DNA from: Paenibacillus_AR mesotrionivorans
GTDB taxonomy: Bacteria; Bacillota; Bacilli; Paenibacillales; NBRC-103111
Reading direction: 5' to 3'
Length of the DNA stretch: 64,000 nucleotides
NCBI RefSeq assembly: GCF_046098205.1
Contig: NZ_JBJURJ010000003.1
Coordinates: 124,001-188,000 of the forward strand
Below the pieces are notes generated by a model, which saw only the letters and a list, made by a program, of their open reading frames with translations, was not told the DNA's origin and made no database searches. Positions 24,535 through 34,176 of this stretch are shown here, one piece after another. Positions within the stretch are counted from its first letter, which is position 1. Every line of letters begins with the position of its first letter. Made by a program: the position numbers and the translations under genes.

Positions 24535-24705
24535 AGCCGGAAGCGGACCAAACCCATAATAAAGGAAGGGTGTTTTCCGCTATTGTCCCTTTTTTCCACC
24601 CTGCAACCTCCTTAACGGGCCATTAAGGGAAGGATGACTTCCCTTATCCGTACAATTTTGCCTGCTACATGCGGATAGCGGAACAAAGGCTTCCGCTATT
24701 CTGAA
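24535..24705. repeat. Palindrome array C1
   Basis: Three degenerate TAGCGGAA...TTCCGCTA-type units (around 24561-24583, 24623-24648, and TAGCGGAACAAAGGCTTCCGCTA at 24676-24698). Spacing is about 62 and 51 bp. Family-C variant of the repeat seen at 34785-35150. Confidence 0.65.
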
Positions 24706-24772
24706 GTTACAAAAGCCGCAGGCTAGATGTGTGAGGTCAGCCTGGTTATTCTAATATAAGGGATGTGAGAAT

Positions 24773-25369
24773 ATGGAGAGACTAGGCCGGGATTTTTTCC
24801 GGAGACATACGGTTGAGGTGGCTCAAAGTCTGATCGGCTGTATTCTGGCGCGGAGATTTGAGGATGGCATTGCGGCGGCGGTCATTACCGAAACGGAGGC
24901 TTACCGCGGAGCGGATGATCCTGCCAGCCACGCCCACAGAGGCGTAACCCCCCGCAACCGGATCATGTTCGGAGAAGCGGGTATGCTGTATGTGTATTTC
25001 AGCTACGGCATGCACCACTGCATGAATGTGGTGACTGAGGAGGACGGGCAGCCTGGAGCTGTGCTGCTCCGTGCGGCCATGCCGGTGCAGGGGCTGGAGC
25101 ACTTCCGTGCCAACCGCCCCAAAGCGCCGGAGAAACAATGGATGAACGGCCCCGGCAAGCTTACGGCGGCCTTCGGTGTGGATCTGAGTTTCAACGGCCT
25201 GGACCTGGCCAACGGCGGACAGGAGGATCTGATGATCCTATCCGGAGCCCCCCTGCCGTGGACCGCCAGCCCCCGCATCGGCATCAGTAAAGGAGTGGAG
25301 CTGCCTTGGAGGTTCCTGGCAGCTCCCGGTGCAGCAGCAGGCATAGCCGGTTCCCTTTCATTTCAGTGA
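24773..25369 (+). CDS. DNA-3-methyladenine glycosylase (AAG/Mpg family)
   Basis: 198 residues. Excises alkylated purines. Family motifs: FFRRHTVEVAQSLIG, ITETEAYRGADDPASHA with the catalytic Glu, YFSYGMHHCMNVV, RAAMPVQGLEHFRANR and NGPGKLTAAFGVD. AAGGG ribosome site. Its stop overlaps the end of the convergent ktrA-like gene by 7 bp. Confidence 0.93.
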   Translation: MERLGRDFFRRHTVEVAQSLIGCILARRFEDGIAAAVITETEAYRGADDPASHAHRGVTPRNRIMFGEAGMLYVYFSYGMHHCMNVVTEEDGQPGAVLLRAAMPVQGLEHFRANRPKAPEKQWMNGPGKLTAAFGVDLSFNGLDLANGGQEDLMILSGAPLPWTASPRIGISKGVELPWRFLAAPGAAAGIAGSLSFQ

Positions 25370-26022
25370 ATCGCCTGCTCGAAGCGTTCGATCATCTGAT
25401 TGGTGCCGATAAGCACCATCACGTCCTTCTCGTATACCCGGTCCTCGGCGGACGGCGACACAATCACCTCACCGGGTTTGTTGATAGCCACAATGGTGCA
25501 GCCGAATTTCTCCCGGGAGTTCAGCTCACGGAGGGTCTTGCCGGAAATCCGGGACGGAACGGCCAGCTCGGCGATGGTGTAGTGGTTGGACAGCTCGATA
25601 TAGTCCAGCAGGCTTGGTGAAGCCAGGAGATGCGCCACCCGCACTCCCATGTCCCGCTCGGGAAAAATGACCCGCTCCACGCCGATTTTCTCCAGCACCC
25701 GCCCGTGCAGATCGGACATGGCCTTGGCCACCACCTTTTTGACTCCCTGCTCCTTGCACAGAATGGCTGCCAGAATGCTGGCCTGGATATCTTCGCTGAT
25801 GGCAATGACCACACAATCGAAGTTGCGGATCCCGAGAGACCGGTACACATCCTCATCGTTCCAGTCGGCCTGCACCGAATGAGTCAAGACTCCGCTCATA
25901 TCATCCACATTGGCTTCCCGCTTGTCGATGCCGAGCACCTCGTACCCCAGACTCATTAGCTCCTTGGCGAGACTGGAGCCGAAGCGGCCCAGGCCGATGA
26001 CGGCATATTGCATTTTCTTCAT
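25363..26022 (-). CDS. ktrA: KtrA/TrkA-type potassium channel regulator
   Basis: 219 residues. N-terminal Rossmann RCK domain (YAVIGLGRFGSSLAKELMSLG, then acidic IDKRE for nucleotide ribose) and a C-terminal RCK_C domain (VPSRISGKTLRELNSREKFGCTIVAI). The cytosolic ring gates a KtrB-type K+ channel in response to ATP/ADP or c-di-AMP. No channel gene is adjacent. AAGGAG ribosome site. Confidence 0.88.
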   Translation of the reverse strand: MKKMQYAVIGLGRFGSSLAKELMSLGYEVLGIDKREANVDDMSGVLTHSVQADWNDEDVYRSLGIRNFDCVVIAISEDIQASILAAILCKEQGVKKVVAKAMSDLHGRVLEKIGVERVIFPERDMGVRVAHLLASPSLLDYIELSNHYTIAELAVPSRISGKTLRELNSREKFGCTIVAINKPGEVIVSPSAEDRVYEKDVMVLIGTNQMIERFEQAIH

Positions 26023-26230
26023 AACATACTCCTTGTCCGGTTATCCTGCAGTTGGAAACTGCCGGCTTGCTGTGATATGGTTAGAATTGCCTTACTTGCC
26101 CGACACACCCTAGGGTTTGCCCCTGTCCGGCACCTGTCCAACGCTGGCCTATCTCCGTCCAATCGCTGGCTAATCACTGGCTAATCGCTGGCCACACTGG
26201 CCAAAATCGTTGGCTAACCGCCGGTCATCC
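26023..26230. other. Non-coding region with short tandem ATCGCTGGCTA units
   Basis: Between 26155 and 26220 the 13 bp word AATCGCTGGCTAA recurs with small changes about five times before the palindrome array. No gene seen. Confidence 0.4.
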
Positions 26231-26416
26231 GCTAACGGAACTCAGACACCCTTAGAAGCGCAAACTCGATGGTTTAAAAATGTAACGGAACTAAACGACC
26301 GTTAGGAGCGTATTTTACCGCCAAGGAAGCCTTAAGAGCACTTTAAGCGCTTCTGTGTTCCCTTAGAATCCGATCGAGCTCATTTTAACCCCCTAAGGGT
26401 CGCTAAGTTCCGTTAA
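26231..26416. repeat. Palindrome array B1 (forward-forward-reverse-reverse)
   Basis: 22 bp cores TAACGG...TTA at 26233 and 26283 on the plus strand (50 bp apart) and inverted units whose GTTCC words start at 26357 and 26407 (50 bp apart). Consensus of this family: TAACGGAACTNAGCGACCCTTA. Confidence 0.8.
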
Positions 26417-26461
26417 ACCGCGGGCACCCTCTCCGGTCACCACCTGTGAGGTGAATATTGG

Positions 26462-28135
26462 GTGCAAATTTCAGATGAGAGGAACGCTGCCGTGATCCCT
26501 ATCCATTGGAATAAAAAGCTGATAATGCTTGCTGTTCTCGGAATTATTCTTTATTTCGGCTCCAATATTACGCTTTCCCTGGTGAAAGGCAATACCACGG
26601 AGGGCGGACTGGAAACCCCGGCGGTCAAACCCGCGCAAGCAGGAGAAGCCGCACTCCAATATGCCTCAAGCAAGCTTGGCCTCACGGCGGAAGCCCCGGA
26701 GGCGGCGCTTCTATCGGATAAACGCGCCAGCGGCTTCATTGCTAAGTATAACCTGCGGAAAGCCTATGAGGACAATCTGTCCGCTTACATGCACCTGGAT
26801 TATTGGCTGGTATCCGCCGATTTGCCCAACGGGGAAAAAATCCGGGTGAAGGTAGGCCTGGATAAACCTGAGGTGCTGGGCTGGGAGCTGCTTACCGACC
26901 AGCCGAACCGCACTCCCGGCAGCGGATTGGCTATCGCATCGGAGGCGCTTCGTGCGGCCGGTCATAACCCGGAGGAATTTGCCTATCAGGGCAGTTCAAC
27001 CATTTCAGCCCAGGAACCTGCCAGCTTCACCTTCATCTCCCACAACTTGGGAGTTTCGGATGCCGCCTTTGCCGTAACCGTGAAGGTCAGCGGCGACCGG
27101 GCGGTGGCGGTAACTCCGGAGCTGCGGATGCCCCAGTCCTATCTGGACTGGATGGACCAGCAGGAGCGCATTGTCCGCTTGACCTCTGTCGGCTTCCTGA
27201 TATTTACCGCCGTTATGGGCATTGCCGCATTAGTATTGGCCATTGTCAACCGGAAGCGGGTGTCCTGGTCACGGGGATTGCTTCTCACCGGAATCTTCCT
27301 GGCCCTGTTCCTGATCCAGAACTTCAATGTCACCCAAGCCATGCTGATGGCGGAAACCACCGCGCTGACCATGGAGGCTCTTGCAGCCATTATCATGAAC
27401 GTCATTATTATGGGGCTGGCCCTGCTGCTGGCGTTGGCAGTCTGGTTCAGCCTGCTGTCCGGCGAGCAGCAGCTCCGGCGCCTCGATCTCAAGCTGTGGC
27501 CGCGCTGGCGGGATCCGGAATTCGGTCGGGAAATGTTCTACGGCATGGGCCGGGGCTACCTGATTTGCCTGTTTATTCTGGGCATCCAGCAGGCAGCCTT
27601 CCTGATCGCGGGCCTGGCCTTTGATTCCTTCACCATCAATGATCCCTCCCAATCCACCTGGAATATGAAGTGGGCCATACTGTTCCCGGCATCCGCCTGG
27701 GTAGCCGCCATTATGGAGGAAGCCATCTATCGGGTATTCGGCATCGCTGTCTTAAAACGTCTCTTCCGGTTTACCTTCCCCGCCGTGCTGGTGTCCAGCT
27801 TCATCTGGGGACTGGGCCACACCGGATACTCCATCTTCCCCAGCTACACCCGGCTGATGGAGGTTACCGTGCTGGGGCTCATATTCGGCTACGTGTTCCT
27901 GCGTTACGGCTTTTTCACCGCCGTCTTCGCCCATGCCATCATGGACAGCCTGCTCATGTCCATCTATCTGATGGTGGAGCAGCCCACGCTGTCCCATATC
28001 CTGGCCGGCATCTTCTACATCATTCTGCCGGCGCTGATTGGCTTCATCATTCGTTATCTTCATCCTCGCTTTGGAGGTCCGAGGCGGCGTCCTCCGGAAG
28101 CGACAGAGCCTCCTTATGGAGTCCCGCAAGGATAG
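26462..28135 (+). CDS. CPBP-family intramembrane (CAAX-like) metalloprotease
   Basis: 557 residues from GTG with GAGGTG upstream. N-terminal helix, a ~170-residue extracytoplasmic part, then about seven or more membrane helices. The CPBP/ABI motifs are EEAIYRVFGI (Glu-Glu-x3-Arg), a later WGLGHTGY with His, and FAHAIMDSLLMSI with His-x3-Asp. Homologues cleave prenylated or membrane peptides. The large N-terminal domain is uncommon. The 3' end overlaps uvrC by 89 bp on the opposite strand. Confidence 0.85.
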   Translation: MQISDERNAAVIPIHWNKKLIMLAVLGIILYFGSNITLSLVKGNTTEGGLETPAVKPAQAGEAALQYASSKLGLTAEAPEAALLSDKRASGFIAKYNLRKAYEDNLSAYMHLDYWLVSADLPNGEKIRVKVGLDKPEVLGWELLTDQPNRTPGSGLAIASEALRAAGHNPEEFAYQGSSTISAQEPASFTFISHNLGVSDAAFAVTVKVSGDRAVAVTPELRMPQSYLDWMDQQERIVRLTSVGFLIFTAVMGIAALVLAIVNRKRVSWSRGLLLTGIFLALFLIQNFNVTQAMLMAETTALTMEALAAIIMNVIIMGLALLLALAVWFSLLSGEQQLRRLDLKLWPRWRDPEFGREMFYGMGRGYLICLFILGIQQAAFLIAGLAFDSFTINDPSQSTWNMKWAILFPASAWVAAIMEEAIYRVFGIAVLKRLFRFTFPAVLVSSFIWGLGHTGYSIFPSYTRLMEVTVLGLIFGYVFLRYGFFTAVFAHAIMDSLLMSIYLMVEQPTLSHILAGIFYIILPALIGFIIRYLHPRFGGPRRRPPEATEPPYGVPQG

Positions 28136-30032
28136 TGCGCGCCAGCTTCTCCCCGATTCCCAGGGGCCGGAAATCCTCGATTCCGGCCTCTTTGATTTTT
28201 TTGAGGGAGCCAAAATGCTTCAGCATCGCCTTCCGCCGTTTCTCGCCTACCCCCGGAATGGCGTCCAGCTGGGAGGCGATCATGGACTTGGCCCGGGTTT
28301 CCCGGTGGAAGGTGATGGCGAAGCGGTGAACCTCATCTTGAATACGCTGGAGCAGATAGAATTCCTGGCTGTCCCGCGGCAGGGGAATAATCTCCGGCGG
28401 GTCACCGGCCATCAGCTGCGCCGTTTTGTGCTTGTTGTCCTTGACCAGTCCGCAAACGGGAATGTACAAGCCCAATTCATTCTCCAGCACATCCACCGCG
28501 GCGGAAATCTGCCCTCTGCCCCCGTCCACCACTACCAAATCGGGAGGCGTCAGATTCTCCTTCAGCACCCGCTCGTAGCGGCGGCGGATCACCTCACGCA
28601 TGGTTTCGTAATCGTCCGGCCCTTGGACGGTGCGCACCTTGTACTTGCGGTACTCCTTGCGGTCCGGCTTGCCATCGGTAAACACCACCATGGCGGAGAC
28701 GGGATCGGAGCCCTGGATATTGGAGTTGTCGAAGGCCTCGATCCGCCGTACGGTACTCGAGCCCAGCCAGCTTCCCAGATTCTCCACAGCGCGGACAGTC
28801 CGCTCCTCCTCGCGTTCGATGAGCTTGAACTTCTCCTCCAGAGACACGCGGGCATTGTCACAGGCCATGTCCACCATCTTGCGCTTGGGGCCTCTCCGGG
28901 GCACATATACCTTCACCTTAAGCCAGCTTTCCAGCGACTGCTTCACATCCAGTTGCTCTTCGTTGGCGGCTTCGGCTGACTCCGGCGTACCGCCGGCACC
29001 CGCCTTTTCCGCCGGCTCCACTTCTGCCGGCGTGTCCGCTTGCGGAGTCAAGACCGCCGCATCGTCCGCGGCAACCGCGCCAGCCTCCTCCGGCTCCTCC
29101 GGGGCCGGCAGGAAAATCTCCCGGGGCAGGGCCGGATTTTCGCTGTAAAACTGAGCCACGAAGGTCAGGAAATCCTCGTACGCCTCCCCATAGTAGGGGA
29201 ATGCCGTTGCCCTGCGTTCGATCATCTTGCCTTGGCGCATGTAGAGAATCTGCACACACATCCAGCCCTTGTCCGTCCAGTAACCGAACACATCCCGGTC
29301 GGTCAGGTCCATGGTGGTGATGGTCTGCTTTTGCATCACGGCATCGATATTAGCGATATGATCCCGGAGCTCCTTGGCCCGCTCGAAATTCAGCTCCTCC
29401 GCCGCCTCCAGCATCTTCTTCTCCAGCTCGTCGCGGATGGCTTCATGCCCGCCGTTCAGAAAACGGGCGATCTCCCCGGTCATTCGTTCGTATTCCCCAT
29501 CCGCCACCGGGTACTCACAGGGTGCGATACATTGGCCCAAGTGGTAATACAGGCATACCTTGTCGGGAAGCACCTTGCATTTGCGCAGGGGGTAGAGCCG
29601 GTCCAGCAGTTTTTTGGTCTCCTGGGCGGCATACGCATTGGGATACGGGCCGAAATATTTGGCCTTGTCCTTCAGCACCTTGCGGGTAACCTCCAGCCGC
29701 GGGTGGGCCTCATGGGTGATTTTGATATAAGGAAAGGTTTTGTCGTCCTTCAAAAGTACGTTATAACGCGGATGATACTGCTTGATCAGATTGCATTCCA
29801 GAATTAAGGCTTCCATGTTGCTTTTGGTGACTATATATTCGAAATCGGCAATTTCGCCTACCAGCTTCTGGGTCTTAATATTATGGCTGCCGGTAAAATA
29901 GGACCGGACCCGGTTCTTCAGGACCTTGGCCTTGCCTACATAAATAATGGCACCTTCGCTGTTCTTCATCAGATAGCAGCCGGGTTTGTCCGGCAAAAGC
30001 GCCAGCTTGTTGCGGATATGCATGTTTTCCAT
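28047..30032 (-). CDS. uvrC: UvrC, excinuclease ABC subunit C
   Basis: 661 residues from ATG (MENMHIRNKLALLPDKPGCYLM). GIY-YIG nuclease domain (IIYVGKAKVLKNRVRSYF), UVR domain (MLEAAEELNFERAKELRD), RNase H-like endonuclease domain (IEAFDNSNIQGSDPVSAMVVF and VVVDGGRGQ), and C-terminal helix-hairpin-helix (IPGVGEKRRKAML). Makes both incisions in nucleotide excision repair. An acidic, Ala/Pro-rich insert of about 55 residues (around 355-410) separates the UVR and nuclease parts. GGAGAAG ribosome site. Confidence 0.95.
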   Translation of the reverse strand: MENMHIRNKLALLPDKPGCYLMKNSEGAIIYVGKAKVLKNRVRSYFTGSHNIKTQKLVGEIADFEYIVTKSNMEALILECNLIKQYHPRYNVLLKDDKTFPYIKITHEAHPRLEVTRKVLKDKAKYFGPYPNAYAAQETKKLLDRLYPLRKCKVLPDKVCLYYHLGQCIAPCEYPVADGEYERMTGEIARFLNGGHEAIRDELEKKMLEAAEELNFERAKELRDHIANIDAVMQKQTITTMDLTDRDVFGYWTDKGWMCVQILYMRQGKMIERRATAFPYYGEAYEDFLTFVAQFYSENPALPREIFLPAPEEPEEAGAVAADDAAVLTPQADTPAEVEPAEKAGAGGTPESAEAANEEQLDVKQSLESWLKVKVYVPRRGPKRKMVDMACDNARVSLEEKFKLIEREEERTVRAVENLGSWLGSSTVRRIEAFDNSNIQGSDPVSAMVVFTDGKPDRKEYRKYKVRTVQGPDDYETMREVIRRRYERVLKENLTPPDLVVVDGGRGQISAAVDVLENELGLYIPVCGLVKDNKHKTAQLMAGDPPEIIPLPRDSQEFYLLQRIQDEVHRFAITFHRETRAKSMIASQLDAIPGVGEKRRKAMLKHFGSLKKIKEAGIEDFRPLGIGEKLARTILAGLHKEALSLPEDAASDLQSEDEDNE

Positions 30033-30135
30033 AATGGCTTTCTTCTCCCGGTTGTGAATGTTTGAATCCACTTTCAAGTATATCATTTTGCAGGGGGATT
30101 CGAACAGACATTCGAGGCGGGATACCCTGGCAAAA

Positions 30136-30170
30136 GCAAAAAACGCCATCCCCCTGGAGGGATAGCGTTC
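30136..30170 (-). terminator. Terminator after the chemotaxis receptor
   Basis: AACGC-ATCCC pairs with GGGAT-GCGTT and ends in six T in the minus direction, 25 bp after the stop. Confidence 0.85.
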
Positions 30171-30194
30171 TGCATCTAAGACCGGCGCCTTCCG

Positions 30195-31787
30195 TTAAGC
30201 CGGCATCTTGAACCAGATGACCGCCTTCTGAAGCTCATCCGCCAATAAGGACAAGGATTGGGCCGTTGCCGCCATTTCCTGGCTGGCCGCCGCCCCTTCC
30301 TCCGTAGCAGCAGAGATATTCTCCACCGCATTCAGCACATTGGCGCTTTGCGCCGCCTGCTCTTCACTGGCTGCCGCAATCTCGGAAATTTTTGCGCCGG
30401 CATCATTGACCATTTTGGAGATATGATGGAAGGAATTGCCCGACTGCTTGGAGAAATTGCCGCTTTCCTGCACCGTCGCCACACTTTGGCGGGTATTGTC
30501 CTGCATGATCCGGATAATGCCGGTGATCTGCTTGGTGGCGTCACGGCTGCGCTCCGCAAGCTTCCGGACCTCGTCGGCGACTACCGCAAAGCCGCGTCCC
30601 TGATCCCCGGCCCGGGCTGCTTCAATAGCCGCGTTCAAGGCCAGCAGATTGGTCTGGTCGGCAATATCCTCAATCACATCGAGAATCTCCCCGATTTTGT
30701 GGGAATCGTCCTCAAGCTTGGCCATCTGTGTGCTGACCGCCTCCATGGAAGTCATGGACGACTGGATCACGTCCCTGCCCTCCATGGCCAGACGGATGGA
30801 TTCCTCCGCCAGCTCGGAGGTTTGCTCCGTATTGGCCGCTACGGAATGGATAGCTGCCGACAGCTCCTTAAACAGCTCGCTGATGGTTTGGGCCGCCTCC
30901 GCCTGATTGGCGCTGCCCCCGGCGATTTCCTCGCTGCTGGCCGAGATTTGCTGGGCGGAAGCCGCCACATTCTGCGCATTGGCGAGAATGGAGCCTACTA
31001 TGCCCCGCAGATTCAGCACCATGCTGTCCACAGCTTGGGCCAGCTGTCCGATTTCGTCCTTGGTTTTGATATCGGAGGTACGGCTCAGATCTCCTCCGGC
31101 CACATCACCGACAATCACCATCACCTTTTTCAGTGGGTTGGAGATTGCCCGGGAAATCACCCAGCCCAGCAATCCGCTGAGAAGCACCGCCCCGATAATC
31201 ACCCCTACCGTTAAATTACGGGAGCGGGTATACAAATCCTTCCCATCATTCCTCGCATGCAGCGCCTCATCGTTGTTGATTTTCAAAAGCTTGTCCAACG
31301 AATCGGTGAGCTTGGTGCGCGTAATATTAATTTCGCCCCCATTCAACATTTCAAGCAAACGCTCGAGATTATTGTTAATGCCGTGTTGGGATGCCTCCTC
31401 ATAGGATTTTCTGTAGTCCGCCAATGCCTTCTCCAGATTCGGCAGCTCAGCAGTGGATGCTTGTGAGAGCTCCGTTTGCTTGAAGGTGGCAAGCTGTTTT
31501 CCCGCCTCTTCCAGGAGCTTAAGTCCTCCGTCCGAAACGGCTGCCCGTTCCTTTTGCTCCACCATATAAACCTTCCGCAGCTCATGGCGCGCTTCTTGAA
31601 CGGCTGCGTCGATTTCCTCCAGGGATTGGACCGCCACCAGCTGGTTTTTGTACATATCATCCAGACTATCATTGATTTTGCTTAAGTTCATCAATCCGAA
31701 TAACCCGACTACCGCCACAATAACCGCCAATACGGCGAAGGATGAAATCAGCTTTGTCCCTGTCTTCATGTTGGCAAACCACATCAT
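30195..31787 (-). CDS. Methyl-accepting chemotaxis protein
   Basis: 530 residues. Membrane helix near 12-32, a four-helix-bundle sensor domain (about 35-180), second helix (VGVIIGAVLLSGLLGWVIS), HAMP domain, then the signalling domain with the hairpin tip DIADQTNLLALNAAIEAARAGDQGRGFAVVADEVRKLAERS. The ATG just after AAGGAGTGGAGAAC is preferred over an upstream GTG. First partner of the CheW and HD-GYP genes upstream. Confidence 0.92.
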   Translation of the reverse strand: MMWFANMKTGTKLISSFAVLAVIVAVVGLFGLMNLSKINDSLDDMYKNQLVAVQSLEEIDAAVQEARHELRKVYMVEQKERAAVSDGGLKLLEEAGKQLATFKQTELSQASTAELPNLEKALADYRKSYEEASQHGINNNLERLLEMLNGGEINITRTKLTDSLDKLLKINNDEALHARNDGKDLYTRSRNLTVGVIIGAVLLSGLLGWVISRAISNPLKKVMVIVGDVAGGDLSRTSDIKTKDEIGQLAQAVDSMVLNLRGIVGSILANAQNVAASAQQISASSEEIAGGSANQAEAAQTISELFKELSAAIHSVAANTEQTSELAEESIRLAMEGRDVIQSSMTSMEAVSTQMAKLEDDSHKIGEILDVIEDIADQTNLLALNAAIEAARAGDQGRGFAVVADEVRKLAERSRDATKQITGIIRIMQDNTRQSVATVQESGNFSKQSGNSFHHISKMVNDAGAKISEIAAASEEQAAQSANVLNAVENISAATEEGAAASQEMAATAQSLSLLADELQKAVIWFKMPA

Positions 31788-31824
31788 GTTCTCCACTCCT
31801 TGTTGTATCTCGCAAATGGGTTTT

Positions 31825-32253
31825 TTACGTCTCTAGCAGGATTTCATCCAGGTTTATGATGCCGACTAATTCACCGGCGGCAATGCCGATGCCGGAAATG
31901 CAAGCCATACTCCCGTTTCCGTACTGGGAGGAGGCTTCGTGAATGTTGGAGAATACCACCACCTTATCTACTTTGTCTACAATAATCCCCATTGGGTTAC
32001 CACGGTAATGAACCACCATAATGCGGGAGGCTTTGGTAGGCTCCGCCTCTTCCATAAGAAACAGGCTTCTCAAGCTGATTACCGGAATGATGCTCCCGCG
32101 TAAATTGATGACTCCTTTCATATATGTCGGTGAATTGGGGATGAAAGTAATGGGCTGCATACGAATAATTTCATGAATGCCGGAAATCCGGATGGAGTAA
32201 TTCTCCCCCAAGATACTGAACTGCACATACTGTTCCATTAGAGCCGCCTGCAT
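31825..32253 (-). CDS. CheW-like chemotaxis coupling protein
   Basis: 142 residues, single CheW domain: FSILGENYSIRISGIHEIIRMQPITFIPNSPTYMKGVINLRGSIIPVISL. Couples receptors to the CheA kinase. It sits between the receptor and HD-GYP genes on the same strand, with no cheA nearby, so it may serve a dedicated receptor. Confidence 0.9.
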   Translation of the reverse strand: MQAALMEQYVQFSILGENYSIRISGIHEIIRMQPITFIPNSPTYMKGVINLRGSIIPVISLRSLFLMEEAEPTKASRIMVVHYRGNPMGIIVDKVDKVVVFSNIHEASSQYGNGSMACISGIGIAAGELVGIINLDEILLET

Positions 32254-32265
32254 AAGAATCCCTCT

Positions 32266-32916
32266 CTACACAAAGTAGTCTGTTTGCTCCCGCCGCTCCT
32301 GGGGATAGATATCGCGAACGCGGTTAAGGATACAGCTGAACTTGATGACAATCGCGGTGTCAAATTGAGTTTCCACATGCTCCTGAAGCTCCTGGAGCGC
32401 TTCCTCGAAGCTTTTGAGATCATTGTAGGGCCGGTGGGAAACCATGCTGTCAAAGGCATCCGCCACGGCACAAATCCGGGCATTCAGCGGGATTTCCTCC
32501 CCTTTTAAACCGGCGGGGTATCCCGTCCCGTCCCAACGCTCATGATGATGGCGGATGATACTGAGAATCTCCTCGGATAAAGGAAGAAGGCTCGAAACCA
32601 GTTCTGTTCCGATAATGGGATGGAGCTTCATAATGCGCCACTGATCTTCTGTCAGGCGTTTGTCGCTATCGAGAATATCATTGGGAATCATCAGTTTGCC
32701 GATATCATGGAGAAGACAGCCGAGCAGCAGCTTTTCCTGCTCCTCCTGGCTGAATTTAAGGATATGGGCCAACGCCTGACTGATTCTGCCTACCCTCACG
32801 GAATGATGATACGTCTCTACATGCTTCCTTTTCAAAATGGCTAAAATGTTGGCCAGCCCGTCGTCATGGTATTTCAGCCGACTCTTCTTCCTGAAATCCA
32901 GTATTTTCCCGTTCAT
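32266..32916 (-). CDS. HD-GYP domain protein (probable c-di-GMP phosphodiesterase)
   Basis: 216 residues, nearly all HD-GYP: YHHSVRVGRISQALA, LLHDIGK, KLHPIIGTELV, HHHERWDGTGYPAGLKGEEIPLNARICAVADAFDSM. Metal ligands and the GYP motif are intact, so hydrolysis of cyclic di-GMP is likely. No receiver domain. Twelve bp upstream of cheW, probably co-transcribed, linking second-messenger level to motility. Confidence 0.9.
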   Translation of the reverse strand: MNGKILDFRKKSRLKYHDDGLANILAILKRKHVETYHHSVRVGRISQALAHILKFSQEEQEKLLLGCLLHDIGKLMIPNDILDSDKRLTEDQWRIMKLHPIIGTELVSSLLPLSEEILSIIRHHHERWDGTGYPAGLKGEEIPLNARICAVADAFDSMVSHRPYNDLKSFEEALQELQEHVETQFDTAIVIKFSCILNRVRDIYPQERREQTDYFV

Positions 32917-33028
32917 TGCCGCCTCCTACGCCGTTAGAAGTATTTATTATCCAGAAAAAGCGTTTGTAGGGAAATAAATTACTTCAAATTATCCAAGTTA
33001 TTCCAATTTTTTATAGGACAATCGAACG

Positions 33029-33056
33029 ATGTCGTGCAATAATAGTTATACGACAT
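33029..33056. repeat. Xer/dif-like 28 bp site, left copy
   Basis: 11 bp arm ATGTCGTGCAA, 6 bp spacer TAATAG, 11 bp arm TTATACGACAT. The arms are inverted repeats matching at 9 of 11 positions. The 11-6-11 layout is that of tyrosine recombinase core sites. The same sequence occurs inverted at 34177. Confidence 0.75.
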
Positions 33057-33086
33057 CCACGAAAAGGAGTGTAAAAAAATACCATA

Positions 33087-34055
33087 ATGTTAGACATGAG
33101 GCGAGATTCCCGGATTATAGAAATGGTCAAAATGACAAGCCCTGAAGGGGAACTGGATGATGAACAGATTATTGATCTCTATCTAGCCGTACATGGCCAT
33201 TCCCCGCAAACGGCCCGCAACTACCGGAGAGCCTTTTTACTGTTCCGCGGATTTGTTACGAATAAGCAGCTGGCCCAGGTAAATTGGAAGGATATTGAGG
33301 CTTTTAAAATGGGCTTGGCCAAAGGATATTGCAGCTATTCGGGGCAACCGCTTGCCCCTGCCAGCATCTCTGCACTGATTGCACCGCTGAAATCCTTGTA
33401 TAAATGGGGGAGTGATCCCAACATCGGACTTTTTCCGCAGAACCCGGCTACCGCTGTAAAAATTCCCAGTGTTCCCGTGACCAGCACCAAGCGCTATCTG
33501 ACCCAAGAAGAGGTGCTTATCCTGCTGAAACACTTGAAAAAGGGCAAGGAACGGAACTATTTGATTGTTTTAGCCTTGGTAATGCTGGGTTTGCGGGTAT
33601 CCGAGCTCGTGTCGGTCCGATGGGGAAATTTCCAGCCGGACCCGTTGAATACATCCGTTTGGTTGACGGTGGAGAAGGGAAAAGGGGGAAAGCAGCGCGG
33701 GGTGAAGGTGCCGGGACGCTTATGGTCAATGCTGGATAAATACAAAAAAAACCTGCAGGAAAAAGGAATGGCCGCGGATGCGGACTACGTATTCCCGATT
33801 TCCCCCAGGCAGGTAGAACGGATCATTCAGGCTGCTGCCAACCAGTGCTTTCCATCCAAAAAGCCGACGCCCCACTGGCTGAGGCACACCAATGCGACTC
33901 TTGCATTATTGAGCGGAGCAACCCTTCAGCAGGTGCAAAGCACGTTAGGACATTCCCATATCAATACGACACAGCGGTACCTCCATACCGTCGAGCAAAT
34001 TGAAAAAGCAGCCCCGGACTATGTCGAAGACTGTCTAATGGTTCATGAGGAATAA
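33087..34055 (+). CDS. Tyrosine recombinase/integrase, flanked by inverted sites
   Basis: 322 residues. N-terminal SAM-like core-binding domain (SPQTARNYRRAFLLFRGFV) and catalytic domain with complete set: Arg in MLGLRVSELVSVRW, His-x2-Arg in PHWLRHTNATL, His in LGHSHINTTQ, and Tyr in RYLHTVE. XerC/D-like in length. Perfect inverted 28 bp sites flank the gene about 30 bp before its start and 120 bp after its end, so it may invert its own gene. The ATG has a distant GGAG, so translation could be weak. Confidence 0.88.
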   Translation: MLDMRRDSRIIEMVKMTSPEGELDDEQIIDLYLAVHGHSPQTARNYRRAFLLFRGFVTNKQLAQVNWKDIEAFKMGLAKGYCSYSGQPLAPASISALIAPLKSLYKWGSDPNIGLFPQNPATAVKIPSVPVTSTKRYLTQEEVLILLKHLKKGKERNYLIVLALVMLGLRVSELVSVRWGNFQPDPLNTSVWLTVEKGKGGKQRGVKVPGRLWSMLDKYKKNLQEKGMAADADYVFPISPRQVERIIQAAANQCFPSKKPTPHWLRHTNATLALLSGATLQQVQSTLGHSHINTTQRYLHTVEQIEKAAPDYVEDCLMVHEE

Positions 34056-34176
34056 GTCAAAACTTTAGAAAAAAGGCTGCAATTTGATTTTTTGTATTGA
34101 TATATCCTCTGTAAAAACCTATAATTAACCAATATGTAGCAATAAAATTACAAAAATCTCTATCGATTTGTGTCGG

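Noticed and set aside
26462..26500. Use of a later ATG in the CPBP protease gene
   Set aside because: The GTG has GAGGTG at a suitable distance and keeps the whole N-terminal membrane helix; a later start would not improve it.
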